Positions 18,324 to 26,739 of a stretch of 64,000 bases of DNA are shown piece by piece; the stretch's first letter is position 1, and each line of letters starts with the position of its first letter. Both the position numbers and the translations under genes were made by a program. The notes under the pieces are model-generated. The model searched no databases and was not told where the DNA came from. It was given only the letters and a program-made list of their open reading frames with translations. This DNA comes from Bacteroidaceae bacterium (GTDB lineage: Bacteria > Bacteroidota > Bacteroidia > Bacteroidales > Bacteroidaceae). Where the stretch lies: contig CABIVS010000011.1 in NCBI GenBank assembly GCA_902362375.1, positions 62,001 through 126,000 of the forward strand. Reading direction: 5' to 3'.

Positions 18324-19697
18324 TTATCTTAAGGCTTCCACCTCTTCCGGTGTCAATGGAATCTTTTTGCCTAATCGGCGGGCACCGGTTTCTGTAATCA
18401 GATAATCTTCTTCATTGCGGATACCGCCGAAGTTTTTATAAGTTTCCACTACATCATAGTTAATGAAATCAGTGAACTTCTTTTCTGCTTTCCACATATC
18501 GATCAATTCAGGAATAAAGTAAATACCCGGTTCTACGGTATGTACAAATCCCGGCTCCAATGGGATGGCGAGGCGTTGCGATTTGCGACCGAACTGTGTG
18601 CTCTTCGGCTGGCCGTTGTAACCTACCCATATCTCTCCCAGATTCTCCATATCATGTACATCCAATCCCATCATGTGACCTAATCCGTGTGGATAGAACA
18701 ACGCATGGGCACCTTCGCGTACAGCATCCTCGGTATTTCCTTTCATCAATCCGAGCGTCTTCATGCCATCCACCATGACGCGGGCCGACAGTTCGTATAC
18801 GTCCATATAAGGAATACCCGGGCGGAGAGCTTTTACAGATTCCAGGTGCATCGCATTCTGAATCTCGTATACTTCACGCTGACGGGTGGTGAACTTCTTA
18901 TCGGCAGGAATGGTAGACGACATATCACCCGCATAACCGGATTCAACTTCTGCACCGGCGTCGATTAAGAACAAATCACCCGGCTTCACTTTATTTCCGT
19001 GATAATGGTTGTGCAGAGTCTGCCCGTTGATAGTGGCGATGGTGGCGAATGAAAGTTGGCAGTTGTTAGATTCGGCCACCCGGTTCATTTCAGCTACCAC
19101 TTCATATTCATACATACCCGGACGAAGTACCTTCATGGCTGTAATATGCATATCGGCAGTAACATCGCAAGCCTTTTCTATCTCTGCGATTTCTTCTGCA
19201 GATTTATAGTTGCGTTGAGCGATCACGGCACGGATGAATGGAACAGAACCTTCCTGATGTGCGGGAGGAATACCCAGCCAGTCCATCAGCTTCAGCTTAT
19301 GTTCGGGGCGGTAAGGAGGCAGATAGTGAACTGCTTTCCCTTTCTGCACACACTGATGGAGATAGCTTACAATGTCAGCAGACGGCATCAGATTTTTTAC
19401 GCCTACACGTTCGCATTTTTCGTGCAATGTCGGTTGTGACCCCATCCATACGATTGCGTCGATAGACAACTCATCACCAAAGATGATTTCTTTGTCTTCA
19501 TCTATATCGATAATAGCCGAAAGTCCGGCACATGAAAGTCCGAAATAATAAAGGAAAGTGGAATCCTGACGATAACGGAACGTGTTATCTTCGTAATTCA
19601 GTCCGCACTCGTCATTTCCGAGAAATAACAACACTCCGGAGCCTAAGTTCTTTTTCAGCAGGGCTCTCCGCTGCATATACGTTTCTTTGGCAAACAT
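18324..19697 (-). CDS. pepP: Xaa-Pro aminopeptidase (M24B family)
   Basis: 457 aa. The N-terminal ~150 residues match the aminopeptidase P N-domain (MFAKETYMQRRALLKKNL...). The C-terminal pita-bread domain has the dinuclear metal site: Asp in LIDAGAEVESGYAGDMS (~247 and ~258), His in HGLGHMMGLDVHD (~339), Glu in HTVEPGIYF (~387) and Glu in GIRNEEDYLIT (~427). It removes N-terminal residues preceding proline. No signal peptide, so cytoplasmic. Divergent from rpoN; its promoter has TATCTTTG at 19725-19732. Confidence 0.93.
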   Translation of the reverse strand: MFAKETYMQRRALLKKNLGSGVLLFLGNDECGLNYEDNTFRYRQDSTFLYYFGLSCAGLSAIIDIDEDKEIIFGDELSIDAIVWMGSQPTLHEKCERVGVKNLMPSADIVSYLHQCVQKGKAVHYLPPYRPEHKLKLMDWLGIPPAHQEGSVPFIRAVIAQRNYKSAEEIAEIEKACDVTADMHITAMKVLRPGMYEYEVVAEMNRVAESNNCQLSFATIATINGQTLHNHYHGNKVKPGDLFLIDAGAEVESGYAGDMSSTIPADKKFTTRQREVYEIQNAMHLESVKALRPGIPYMDVYELSARVMVDGMKTLGLMKGNTEDAVREGAHALFYPHGLGHMMGLDVHDMENLGEIWVGYNGQPKSTQFGRKSQRLAIPLEPGFVHTVEPGIYFIPELIDMWKAEKKFTDFINYDVVETYKNFGGIRNEEDYLITETGARRLGKKIPLTPEEVEALR

Positions 19698-19724
19698 ATG
19701 GTCCTAGTTTTTAAGTTCGTGCAA

Positions 19725-19732
19725 CAAAGATA
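19725..19732 (-). promoter_or_regulatory. -7 box for pepP
   Basis: TATCTTTG on the minus strand, a perfect TAnnTTTG match, 28 bases before the pepP start. Confidence 0.6.
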
Positions 19733-19796
19733 ACGAATTTTGTGTTATAGGATTAAAAATTATCTCCCTAATCTGTGTAATCTCTCGTTAAAAAGT

Positions 19797-19804
19797 TACT
19801 TTTG
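19797..19804 (+). promoter_or_regulatory. -7 box for rpoN
   Basis: TACTTTTG on the + strand, a perfect TAnnTTTG match, 32 bases before the rpoN start. The -33 region is not a clear match. Confidence 0.6.
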
Positions 19805-19835
19805 TAGCGAGAAACAGTAGAAAGCAAAAACGAAT

Positions 19836-21323
19836 ATGGCACAAGGTTCCCGTCAAATACAATCTCAGGCGCAACAGCAGGTACAGACGCTCTCGCCCCA
19901 GCAGATTCTGGTCGTGAAACTGTTGGAGCTTCCCGCAGTAGAGCTGGAAGACCGTATCCATGCTGAACTGCTTGAAAATCCGGCACTTGAAGAAGGTAAA
20001 GAAGAGAATGCTACGGATGATGAATATTCTGATACCGACAATGCAGAGGATGGCATGGATAGCGATGCCAACGACTATGATTCTTTGAGTGACTATCTGA
20101 CAGAAGACGATATTCCCGATTATAAATTGCAAGAGAACAACCGTTCGAAAGATGAACAGGCGGAGGATATTCCATTTTCCGACTCCACCTCTTTTTATGA
20201 AATCCTGAAAGAACAGTTGCGTGAACGTAACCTGACAGAGCACCAGTGTGACTTGGTGGAATATCTGATCGGTTCATTGGATGATGACGGATTGCTTCGC
20301 AAATCTTTGGAAAGTATCTGCGACGAACTGGCGATTTATGCCGGTATCGAATCGACCGAGGAGGAACTGGAAGAAGCATTGAGCATCTTACAGGACTTCG
20401 ATCCGGCAGGTATCGGTGCGCGTAGTCTTCAGGAATGTCTGTTGATACAGATTTGCCGGAAAAAAGAAGAAGAGAAAACTCCCAGTCCTATCTTGAATCT
20501 GGAAGAAAGGATTATCAGAGAATGTTACGAAGAATTCACCCGTAAACATTGGGAGAAGATTATAAAGAAACTGGATATTGATGAAGAGACTTTCCGGGAA
20601 GCCATTACTGAAATAACCAAACTGAATCCACGTCCGGGTGCTTCTTTGGGAGAAGCAATCGGCAGGAATCTCCAACAAATAGTTCCCGACTTTATGGTGG
20701 AAACGTATGATGACGGAACCATCAATGTAAGCCTCAATAACCGCAATGTTCCCGAACTCCGTATGAGTCGTGACTTCACGGAAATGGTGGAGGAGCATAC
20801 AAAAAACAGGGCCAACCAGTCTAAGGAATCTAAAGAAGCGATGATGTTTCTGAAACAGAAAATGGATGCGGCACAAGGATTTATCGATGCTGTCCGTCAG
20901 CGTCAGAATACCTTGATGACTACCATGCAGGCGATTATCGACCTGCAACGTCCTTTCTTTTTGGAAGGAGATGAATCGCTGTTGAAACCGATGATTCTGA
21001 AAGACGTGGCGGAACGTACGGGATTGGATATTTCGACCATCTCCCGTGTGAGTAACAGTAAATATGTACAGACGAATTACGGTATCTATCCGCTCAAATA
21101 CTTTTTCAGCGACGGATATACTACAGAGGATGGCGAAGAGATGTCTGTCCGTGAGATTCGTAAGATTCTGAAAGAGTGTATTGAAGGCGAGGACAAGAAG
21201 AAACCCCTGACCGATGATGAATTGGCGGATATATTGAAGGAGAAAGGGTATCCCATTGCCCGCAGGACAGTAGCCAAATACCGTCAACAGCTGAATATCC
21301 CCGTAGCACGACTGCGGAAATGA
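19836..21323 (+). CDS. rpoN: RNA polymerase sigma-54 factor
   Basis: 495 aa, typical for RpoN. Glutamine-rich activator-interacting region I (QIQSQAQQQVQTLSPQQILVVKLLELP, given in parts: QSQAQQQVQTL then SPQQILVVKLLELP, ~7-35), an acidic region II (~50-105), a core-binding domain (~110-300) and a C-terminal DNA-binding part ending with the RpoN box ARRTVAKYR (~475-483). It directs core polymerase to -24/-12 promoters and needs AAA+ activators, none of which are in this window. First gene of a run reading rpoN, PAP2 protein, gcvH, purE, ispG, with short AT-rich spacers. Confidence 0.97.
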   Translation: MAQGSRQIQSQAQQQVQTLSPQQILVVKLLELPAVELEDRIHAELLENPALEEGKEENATDDEYSDTDNAEDGMDSDANDYDSLSDYLTEDDIPDYKLQENNRSKDEQAEDIPFSDSTSFYEILKEQLRERNLTEHQCDLVEYLIGSLDDDGLLRKSLESICDELAIYAGIESTEEELEEALSILQDFDPAGIGARSLQECLLIQICRKKEEEKTPSPILNLEERIIRECYEEFTRKHWEKIIKKLDIDEETFREAITEITKLNPRPGASLGEAIGRNLQQIVPDFMVETYDDGTINVSLNNRNVPELRMSRDFTEMVEEHTKNRANQSKESKEAMMFLKQKMDAAQGFIDAVRQRQNTLMTTMQAIIDLQRPFFLEGDESLLKPMILKDVAERTGLDISTISRVSNSKYVQTNYGIYPLKYFFSDGYTTEDGEEMSVREIRKILKECIEGEDKKKPLTDDELADILKEKGYPIARRTVAKYRQQLNIPVARLRK

Positions 21324-21326
21324 GAG

Positions 21327-21360
21327 TTTTTTAAGTATTAAGTATAAAGTATTAAGTATT
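21327..21360 (+). repeat. AT-rich direct repeat spacer rpoN/PAP2
   Basis: The 38-base gap contains four near-identical AAGTATT/AAGTATA words in direct orientation. Not coding. It resembles two other word-repeat spacers downstream in the same gene run. Confidence 0.6.
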
Positions 21361-21367
21361 AGTGCTG

Positions 21368-22039
21368 ATGGACAGAGAGAGAGAACATATCATAGCGGAT
21401 AAGACGATGTTGCAGGTGGCGAGAGTCACTTCGATGGTCTTTACTCCATTTTCTATTCCGTTTTTATCGTTTCTGGTGTTATTCCTGTTTTCTTATCTTC
21501 GTATCATGCCGATACAATATAAGTTGATAGTGTTGGGAATCGTTTACTGCTTCACCATACTGACACCTACTATTACCATTTTCCTGTTTCGTAAAATCAA
21601 TGGATTCGCCCGTCAGGAGTTGAGTGAACGTAAGAAACGTTATGTGCCTATCCTGCTGACCATCATCTCGTATGTGTTCTGTCTGCTGATGATGCGCAAG
21701 CTGAATCTCCCGTGGTATATGACCGGTATCATTCTTGCTTCTCTGGTAGTGTCCATCATTTGCATTGCGGTAAACCTGAAATGGAAGTTGAGCGAACACA
21801 TGGCAGGAATGGGCGGAGTGATCGGGGGATTGATCTCTTTCAGCGCCTTGTTCGGTTACAATCCGGTCGCATGGCTATGCCTGTTTATTTTGATTGCCGG
21901 TATATTAGGTTCTGCGCGCATTGTGTTGGGGCATCACACGCTGGGTGAGGTTCTTTCCGGTTTTGCTGTCGGTCTGATATGTGCCCTTTTGGTACTTCAT
22001 CCGGTGAGTAACATCTTATTTCGAGTATTTTTATTTTAA
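21368..22039 (+). CDS. PAP2-family membrane phosphatase-like protein
   Basis: 223 aa from ATG 21368 (GTG 21362 also possible). Five to six hydrophobic helices. The C-terminal GSARIVLGHHTLGEVLSG resembles PAP2 motif 3 (SRxxxxxHxxxD) with Glu in place of Asp, and WKLSEHMAGMGG stands where motif 2 (PSGH) is expected. PAP2 proteins dephosphorylate lipid phosphates such as undecaprenyl or phosphatidyl phosphates in the inner membrane. Motif 1 (KxxxxxxRP) is degenerate (SERKKRYVP at ~82-90), so catalytic activity is probable but not assured. Lies between rpoN and gcvH. Confidence 0.75.
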   Translation: MDREREHIIADKTMLQVARVTSMVFTPFSIPFLSFLVLFLFSYLRIMPIQYKLIVLGIVYCFTILTPTITIFLFRKINGFARQELSERKKRYVPILLTIISYVFCLLMMRKLNLPWYMTGIILASLVVSIICIAVNLKWKLSEHMAGMGGVIGGLISFSALFGYNPVAWLCLFILIAGILGSARIVLGHHTLGEVLSGFAVGLICALLVLHPVSNILFRVFLF

Positions 22040-22068
22040 AACAGTATAAATCCTAAAAACTAATCATT

Positions 22069-22449
22069 ATGAATTTTCCACAGAATTTGAAGTACACGAA
22101 CGAACACGAATGGATTCGCGTTGAAGGAGACATTGCATACGTTGGTATCACCGATTATGCACAGGAACAATTGGGAGATATTGTGTTCGTAGATATCCCG
22201 ACTGTTGGTGAAACGTTGGAAGCCGGTGAAACTTTCGGAACGATTGAAGTAGTGAAAACTATTTCCGATCTTTTCCTGCCTGTAGCAGGTGAGGTGCTCG
22301 AACAAAATGAAGCATTGGAAGAAAACCCGGAACTGGTAAATAAAGATCCCTATGGCGAAGGTTGGCTGATTAAAGTGAAACCGGCCGATGTAAAAGCGGT
22401 AGAAGATTTGCTGGATGCCGAAGCCTATAAAGCTGTGGTAAACGGATAA
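22069..22449 (+). CDS. gcvH: Glycine cleavage system H protein
   Basis: 126 aa, usual length. The lipoyl-bearing Lys63 sits in [15 protein letters not shown], and [21 protein letters not shown] (as [10 protein letters not shown] then [11 protein letters not shown]) is the family N-terminus. It shuttles the methylamine group between the P, T and L proteins of the glycine cleavage system and can also act as lipoyl donor. gcvP and gcvT are not adjacent, which is common in Bacteroides. Confidence 0.97.
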   Translation: MNFPQNLKYTNEHEWIRVEGDIAYVGITDYAQEQLGDIVFVDIPTVGETLEAGETFGTIEVVKTISDLFLPVAGEVLEQNEALEENPELVNKDPYGEGWLIKVKPADVKAVEDLLDAEAYKAVVNG

Positions 22450-22459
22450 TTCTTACCGT

Positions 22460-22500
22460 ACTTAAATTGTAAATAGTAAATTGTAAAATAGTAAATTGAA
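22460..22500 (+). repeat. AT-rich repeat spacer gcvH/purE
   Basis: The gap holds three direct repeats of the form TAAATTG/TAGTAAATTG. The last copy abuts the purE ATG (22501), so no Shine-Dalgarno-like sequence is present. Confidence 0.55.
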
Positions 22501-23010
22501 ATGACTCCAATTGTAAGTATTATCATGGGCAGCACGTCCGACCTTCCTGTTATGGAGAAGGCTGCACAGCTACTGAATGATATGCATGTACCGTTCGAAA
22601 TGAACGCTCTTTCTGCTCACCGCACGCCAGAGGCTGTGGAAGAGTTTGCGAAGAATGCCCGCAACCGTGGCATTAAAGTAATTATCGCTGCTGCCGGAAT
22701 GGCTGCCGCCCTTCCCGGTGTGATTGCGGCTAATACTACATTGCCGGTGATCGGAGTACCTGTAAAAGGTTCCGTGCTCGATGGTGTGGACGCACTTTAT
22801 TCTATCATTCAGATGCCTCCGGGCATTCCTGTAGCAACGGTTGCCATTAACGGAGCGATGAATGCCGCTATCCTTGCCATCCAGATGCTGGCATTGAGCG
22901 ATGAGAAACTGGCAGAAGCTTTTGCTGCTTACAAGGAAGGACTGAAAAAGAAAATCGTAAAAGCAAACGAAGAACTGAAAGAAGTGAAGTTTGAATATAA
23001 AACAAACTAA
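22501..23010 (+). CDS. purE: N5-carboxyaminoimidazole ribonucleotide mutase
   Basis: 169 aa. Class I PurE signature: SIIMGSTSDLPVMEKA (~5-20) and ALSAHRTPEAV (~38-48), plus AAGMAAALPGVIAANTTLPVIGVPV (seen in parts AAGMAAALPGVIA and TLPVIGVPV). It converts N5-CAIR to CAIR in de novo purine synthesis in the cytoplasm; active-site His is in SAHRT. The partner purK is not next to it. Start ATG follows an AT-rich repeat without a visible ribosome binding site, as often in Bacteroides. Confidence 0.97.
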   Translation: MTPIVSIIMGSTSDLPVMEKAAQLLNDMHVPFEMNALSAHRTPEAVEEFAKNARNRGIKVIIAAAGMAAALPGVIAANTTLPVIGVPVKGSVLDGVDALYSIIQMPPGIPVATVAINGAMNAAILAIQMLALSDEKLAEAFAAYKEGLKKKIVKANEELKEVKFEYKTN

Positions 23011-23011
23011 T

Positions 23012-23131
23012 GTGATTTACGATTTGACAATTTTCGATTTACGATTGAAATATCTTCGCGAATCGTTTATTGTCTGCACATTTGTTATACTCAAAGTGCT
23101 TTTAATCGTAAATCGTTAAATCGTAAATTAA
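23012..23131. repeat. Inverted ATCGTAAATCGT-type repeat between purE and ispG
   Basis: Near the left end the words GATTTACGATTT and CGATTTACGATT occur; at the right end AATCGTAAATCG and TAAATCGTAAATT occur as reverse complements. The spacer can fold into a long imperfect hairpin. No ORF is inside it. Confidence 0.65.
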
Positions 23132-23132
23132 A

Positions 23133-24977
23133 ATGGTTGATCTATTCAATTATTTTCGAAGAGAAACCACAGAAGTAAATATTGGGGCTGTGCCGTTGGG
23201 CGGCCCCAATTCTATTCGTGTCCAGTCGATGACAAACACGTCTACGCAGGATACACAGGCTTGTGTGGAACAGGCGAAACGTATTGTTGATGCAGGTGGA
23301 GAGTATGTCCGCCTCACAACCCAGGGCATCAAAGAAGCCGAGAACCTGATGAACATTAATATCGGACTGCGTAGCCAGGGATATATGGTTCCGTTGGTTG
23401 CCGATGTGCATTTCAATCCGAAAGTGGCGGACGTGGCTGCTCAATATGCGGAAAAGGTGCGAATCAATCCGGGAAATTATGTAGATGCTGCGCGTACTTT
23501 TAAGAAACTGGAATATACAGACGAGGAGTATGCGCAGGAAATACAGAAAATCCATAACCGGTTTGTCCCGTTCCTGAATATCTGTAAAGAGAATCACACG
23601 GCTATCCGGATCGGAGTAAATCATGGCTCTCTGTCCGACCGTATCATGTCCCGTTATGGCGATACCCCCGCAGGAATGGTGGAGTCCTGCATGGAGTTTC
23701 TCCGTATCTGTGTAGAGGAAAACTTCACAGATGTGGTGATTTCCATCAAGGCCTCCAATACGGTGGTCATGGTAAAAACCGTCCGTCTGTTGGTAGACGT
23801 CATGGAGAAAGAAGGGATGGCTTTCCCGTTACACCTCGGAGTGACAGAAGCCGGAGACGGAGAGGATGGGCGTATCAAGTCCGCCCTTGGCATCGGTGCA
23901 TTGTTGAGTGACGGATTGGGAGATACCATTCGGGTATCTTTGAGTGAAGCTCCTGAAGCTGAAATCCCGGTAGCCCGCAAATTGGTGGATTATGTTCTGT
24001 TGAGGCAGGACCATCCTTATATCCCGGGATTGGAAGCGCCGGAATTCAATTATTTGTCTCCCGAACGCCGCAAGACAAAAGCTGTCCGTAATATCGGAGG
24101 TGAACATGTGCCTGTGGTTATTGCCGACCGCATGGACGGGAAGACAGAGGTAAACCCGCAATTCACACCGGACTATATTTATGCCGGAAGAGCTTTGCCC
24201 GATCAACGGGAAGACGGAGTGGAATATATTCTTGATGCGGATGTATGGCAGGGAGAAGACGGAACTTGGCCTGCATTCAATCATGCACAGTTGCCGTTAA
24301 TGGGAGAATGCAATGCGGAGCTTAAATTCCTGTTTATGCCCTACATGGCACAAACGGACGAAGTGATAGCCTGCCTGAAACATCATCCGGAAGTGGTGGT
24401 GGTTTCCCAAAGCAATCATCCGAACCGTTTGGGTGAGCACCGTGCACTGGTTCATCAACTAATGACGGAAGGTTTGCAAAATCCGGTTGTCGTCTTCCAG
24501 CATTATTCGGAAGATGATGCGGAGAATTTGCAGATAAAGTCCGCAGCCGATATGGGAGCCTTGATTTTTGACGGTCTTTGTGATGGCATCTTCCTGTTCA
24601 ATCAGGGCAACTTGAGCCATGCCGTGGTCGATGCCACTGCTTTCGGAATCTTGCAGGCCGGACGTACCCGTACCTCCAAAACTGAATATATATCTTGTCC
24701 CGGTTGCGGCCGTACACTTTACGACTTGGAAAAGACCATTGCCCGTATCAAGGCAGCCACTTCACATTTGAAAGGGCTGAAGATCGGCATCATGGGATGC
24801 ATCGTGAATGGTCCCGGTGAGATGGCAGATGCAGACTACGGCTATGTAGGAGCAGGACGGGGGAAAATCAGTCTCTATAAAGGTAAGGTGTGCGTAGAGA
24901 AAAATATTCCTGAAGAAGAGGCGGTGGAACGACTTCTGGAGTTTATCCGGACAGATCGGGAAGAAAACCAACAATGA
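23133..24977 (+). CDS. ispG: (E)-4-hydroxy-3-methylbut-2-enyl-diphosphate synthase, long form
   Basis: 614 aa, clearly longer than the ~370-aa E. coli enzyme. This is the extended type of Bacteroidetes, Chlamydiae and plastids, with an extra domain inserted between the TIM barrel (~1-270) and the C-terminal Fe-S domain (~510-610). The 4Fe-4S ligands are visible in CPGCGRT (~522-525) and GCIVNGPGE (~556). It converts MEcPP to HMBPP in the MEP isoprenoid pathway. N-terminal NIGAVPLGGPNSIRVQSMTN matches GcpE. Ends opposite the ATPase gene, with a hairpin terminator between them. Confidence 0.96.
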   Translation: MVDLFNYFRRETTEVNIGAVPLGGPNSIRVQSMTNTSTQDTQACVEQAKRIVDAGGEYVRLTTQGIKEAENLMNINIGLRSQGYMVPLVADVHFNPKVADVAAQYAEKVRINPGNYVDAARTFKKLEYTDEEYAQEIQKIHNRFVPFLNICKENHTAIRIGVNHGSLSDRIMSRYGDTPAGMVESCMEFLRICVEENFTDVVISIKASNTVVMVKTVRLLVDVMEKEGMAFPLHLGVTEAGDGEDGRIKSALGIGALLSDGLGDTIRVSLSEAPEAEIPVARKLVDYVLLRQDHPYIPGLEAPEFNYLSPERRKTKAVRNIGGEHVPVVIADRMDGKTEVNPQFTPDYIYAGRALPDQREDGVEYILDADVWQGEDGTWPAFNHAQLPLMGECNAELKFLFMPYMAQTDEVIACLKHHPEVVVVSQSNHPNRLGEHRALVHQLMTEGLQNPVVVFQHYSEDDAENLQIKSAADMGALIFDGLCDGIFLFNQGNLSHAVVDATAFGILQAGRTRTSKTEYISCPGCGRTLYDLEKTIARIKAATSHLKGLKIGIMGCIVNGPGEMADADYGYVGAGRGKISLYKGKVCVEKNIPEEEAVERLLEFIRTDREENQQ

Positions 24978-24987
24978 TATTATATTG

Positions 24988-25043
24988 GGCACGGAATGCA
25001 GGTGATGAGGTACTGATCTCATAGAAAACCTGTAATCCGTGCC
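24988..25043. terminator. Convergent terminator ispG / AAA ATPase
   Basis: Imperfect 16-bp stem (24988-25003 with 25028-25043, about two mismatches) plus an inner ATGAG/CTCAT stem, located between two convergent stops. The following T run is poor. Confidence 0.55.
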
Positions 25044-25053
25044 TGACTAAGTA

Positions 25054-26376
25054 CTACATATCTTCCAACGACAAACACATTGTTTCAATGGTATAACGAG
25101 GCAGTAGCTTTTTCTTCAAATGTTCAACTTTCTGTTCCAGCAACTCCGGCTTAAAATTTTTACGTTGGCGTTTTACTTCAGCAACTACTGCTTTGTTTTT
25201 TTCAAGACAGAGTGCAACAATGTCTATCTCGTTTTGATTCCCTTTGGCTTCCCACCATGACCCGATAGCACGGAATTGATAACTTTCAGCGAATTTCTGT
25301 TTGAAGTAAAGTTCTAATATCTTTCCGCTGTAGGTTGGATAATCAGCTTCTATGATATTACGCAGCCCTACAAAGTTTTTAATTTCTATCAATGAACGGT
25401 TACGGTCGAAGTAATTGAACCAAAACCTAATAAAATTATCGCATATTTCATATCGGACAGTTGTTGAGCTTTCTTTAGCTAAAATGGGACGTTGGCGTAT
25501 GATAATATTATAATCGTCTATCAAGCGTTTCAGATAGCCGCCTACGCTTTTTTCTCCTAGTGTTGCCTCAATTTCTGCTTGTGTATTTCTACCTCCGGCA
25601 ATTGCACTTAAAATAGAAAAGTAGGTCCCGTAATTTTTCCCAAATTCTTCTATCAACAGATTTTTTCCTTCTTCGGTAAAGGGAGAATTGTCGCGAGCCA
25701 TAAAATGGATCATGCTTTCCACGTGGAGCGTATGGTTGTCACAAAAAAGTTCCACGTATTTAGGCACCCCGCCAGTAAAAGTATAAAGTGCTAAAAGATC
25801 ATCATTCGAATGTGCCGGGGCATATTCACACATGATTTCTTTCAGAACAGAGAGCTTGAATGCTGACAGCTTGATTATGTTATCAGCTCTTCCGAAGAGC
25901 GGCTCTTTATTGTCTTGGAAAATTCTCTGCATCAGAGAATAGATGGAACCACTGACGATCAAATTCATGTGTGAGGACTTCCGATATTGGTCCCAAATAT
26001 TTTGCATATCGCTGAATATGGATTCATTAATAGTATAGAATTCCTGAAATTCATCAATAACCAGATTGAAAGTCCGTTGAGTCGAAAGCTGCATTAGGTA
26101 TTGGAATAAGTTTCGGAAACTTCTGATTTCTGTCGGAACAAAGATTTGCAGGGCTTGTGCGATAAGTGGGATGAATTCTTCGCACAAGGTTGCCTCATTT
26201 TTACGTCCTATAAATAGATAGACAGTGGGGGTCTGTTCAACAGCTTTCATGATGAGGCTTGTCTTCCCAATTCTACGGCGGCCGGTAACGACTGTCATTC
26301 TTGAACTTTCCTCAAATGCCAATTTCTGAATTCGTTTTAACTCTTTTAGTTCTTCTTCTCTATTATAAAACCTCAT
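25054..26376 (-). CDS. AAA ATPase of the archaeal-ATPase/DUF234 type with C-terminal nuclease-like domain
   Basis: 440 aa. Walker A in TGRRRIGKTSLI (31-42), Walker B in FNLVIDEFQEFY (~117-128), sensor-like SGSIYSLMQRIF. A winged-helix-like middle (~230-300: GGRNTQAEIEATLGEKSVGGYLKRL in parts TQAEIEATLGEKS and GGYLKRLIDDY) precedes the C-terminal DUF234-type domain. There, NEIDIVALCLEKNKAVVAEV followed by KRQ (~389-411) looks like a PD-(D/E)xK nuclease core (D then E-x-K). The family is widespread in gut Bacteroides and archaea without a settled function. Stands alone on the minus strand, with a full promoter and a nested palindrome at its 5' end. Confidence 0.85.
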   Translation of the reverse strand: MRFYNREEELKELKRIQKLAFEESSRMTVVTGRRRIGKTSLIMKAVEQTPTVYLFIGRKNEATLCEEFIPLIAQALQIFVPTEIRSFRNLFQYLMQLSTQRTFNLVIDEFQEFYTINESIFSDMQNIWDQYRKSSHMNLIVSGSIYSLMQRIFQDNKEPLFGRADNIIKLSAFKLSVLKEIMCEYAPAHSNDDLLALYTFTGGVPKYVELFCDNHTLHVESMIHFMARDNSPFTEEGKNLLIEEFGKNYGTYFSILSAIAGGRNTQAEIEATLGEKSVGGYLKRLIDDYNIIIRQRPILAKESSTTVRYEICDNFIRFWFNYFDRNRSLIEIKNFVGLRNIIEADYPTYSGKILELYFKQKFAESYQFRAIGSWWEAKGNQNEIDIVALCLEKNKAVVAEVKRQRKNFKPELLEQKVEHLKKKLLPRYTIETMCLSLEDM

Positions 26377-26394
26377 AGTCTGTGAATTGTATTA

Positions 26395-26423
26395 GTAACC
26401 GTGGTTACTGTAACCACGGTTAC
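26395..26423. promoter_or_regulatory. Nested palindrome at the transcription start of the AAA ATPase gene
   Basis: GTAACCGTGGTTAC (26395-26408), one base, then GTAACCACGGTTAC (26410-26423): perfect 14-bp inverted arms. Each arm is itself an inverted repeat of GTAACC and GGTTAC, so four alternating hexamers are present. It starts immediately downstream of the -7 box, at the expected transcript 5' end. It could be an operator or a 5' RNA hairpin. Confidence 0.75.
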
Positions 26424-26453
26424 AAAGATATTTATTCTTAAGAGAACGGCAAA
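26423..26453 (-). promoter_or_regulatory. Promoter of the AAA ATPase gene
   Basis: On the minus strand: TTTG -33 box (26450-26453), 19-base spacer, TATCTTTG -7 box (26423-26430). Both match the Bacteroides consensus. Predicted start falls inside the adjacent palindrome. Confidence 0.75.
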
Positions 26454-26609
26454 CTTTTTCTTTCTTTTTATAAATTCTTTGCCCTTCCCTATTAAAAACT
26501 TTATGATTATCTCTATTGATTTGTATCTGTTTTATTGTCAAACTGTCAGGATGATATTTAAGTATATGAATATCAGTATTATATCACCTGACAATAGATG
26601 CTGATAATA

Positions 26610-26646
26610 GGCTGACAATAAAATATATCTACTTTTACTGTCAGCC
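26610..26646. repeat. TGACAATA hairpin, left copy
   Basis: Arms GGCTGACAATAAAA (26610-26623) and TTTTACTGTCAGCC (26633-26646), one mismatch, 9-base loop, followed by T-rich sequence. The same 14-mer recurs in the right copy at 27180. Can act as a terminator, but the paired arrangement around the 22-bp array is notable. Confidence 0.7.
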
Positions 26647-26739
26647 TGTTTTTATCTCTTATGCTACCTTTAATAACTTGATAAACAATAGCTTTATGGG
26701 CACCTTTCGAAATAATACCGCATTTTTATAACAGCTTTC

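Noticed and set aside
20388..21287. 299-codon antisense frame opposite rpoN
   Set aside because: Lies wholly inside a well-supported gene and shows no signal peptide, motif or promoter; shadow of codon bias.
23133..24977. IspG as a gene fusion or mis-annotated pair because of its 614-aa length
   Set aside because: The long form with an inserted domain is the known type in Bacteroidetes and related groups.
26401..26604. Short + strand ORF (67 aa) after the nested palindrome
   Set aside because: Overlaps the promoter and palindrome of the ATPase gene, hydrophobic low-complexity product, no ribosome binding site or family resemblance.
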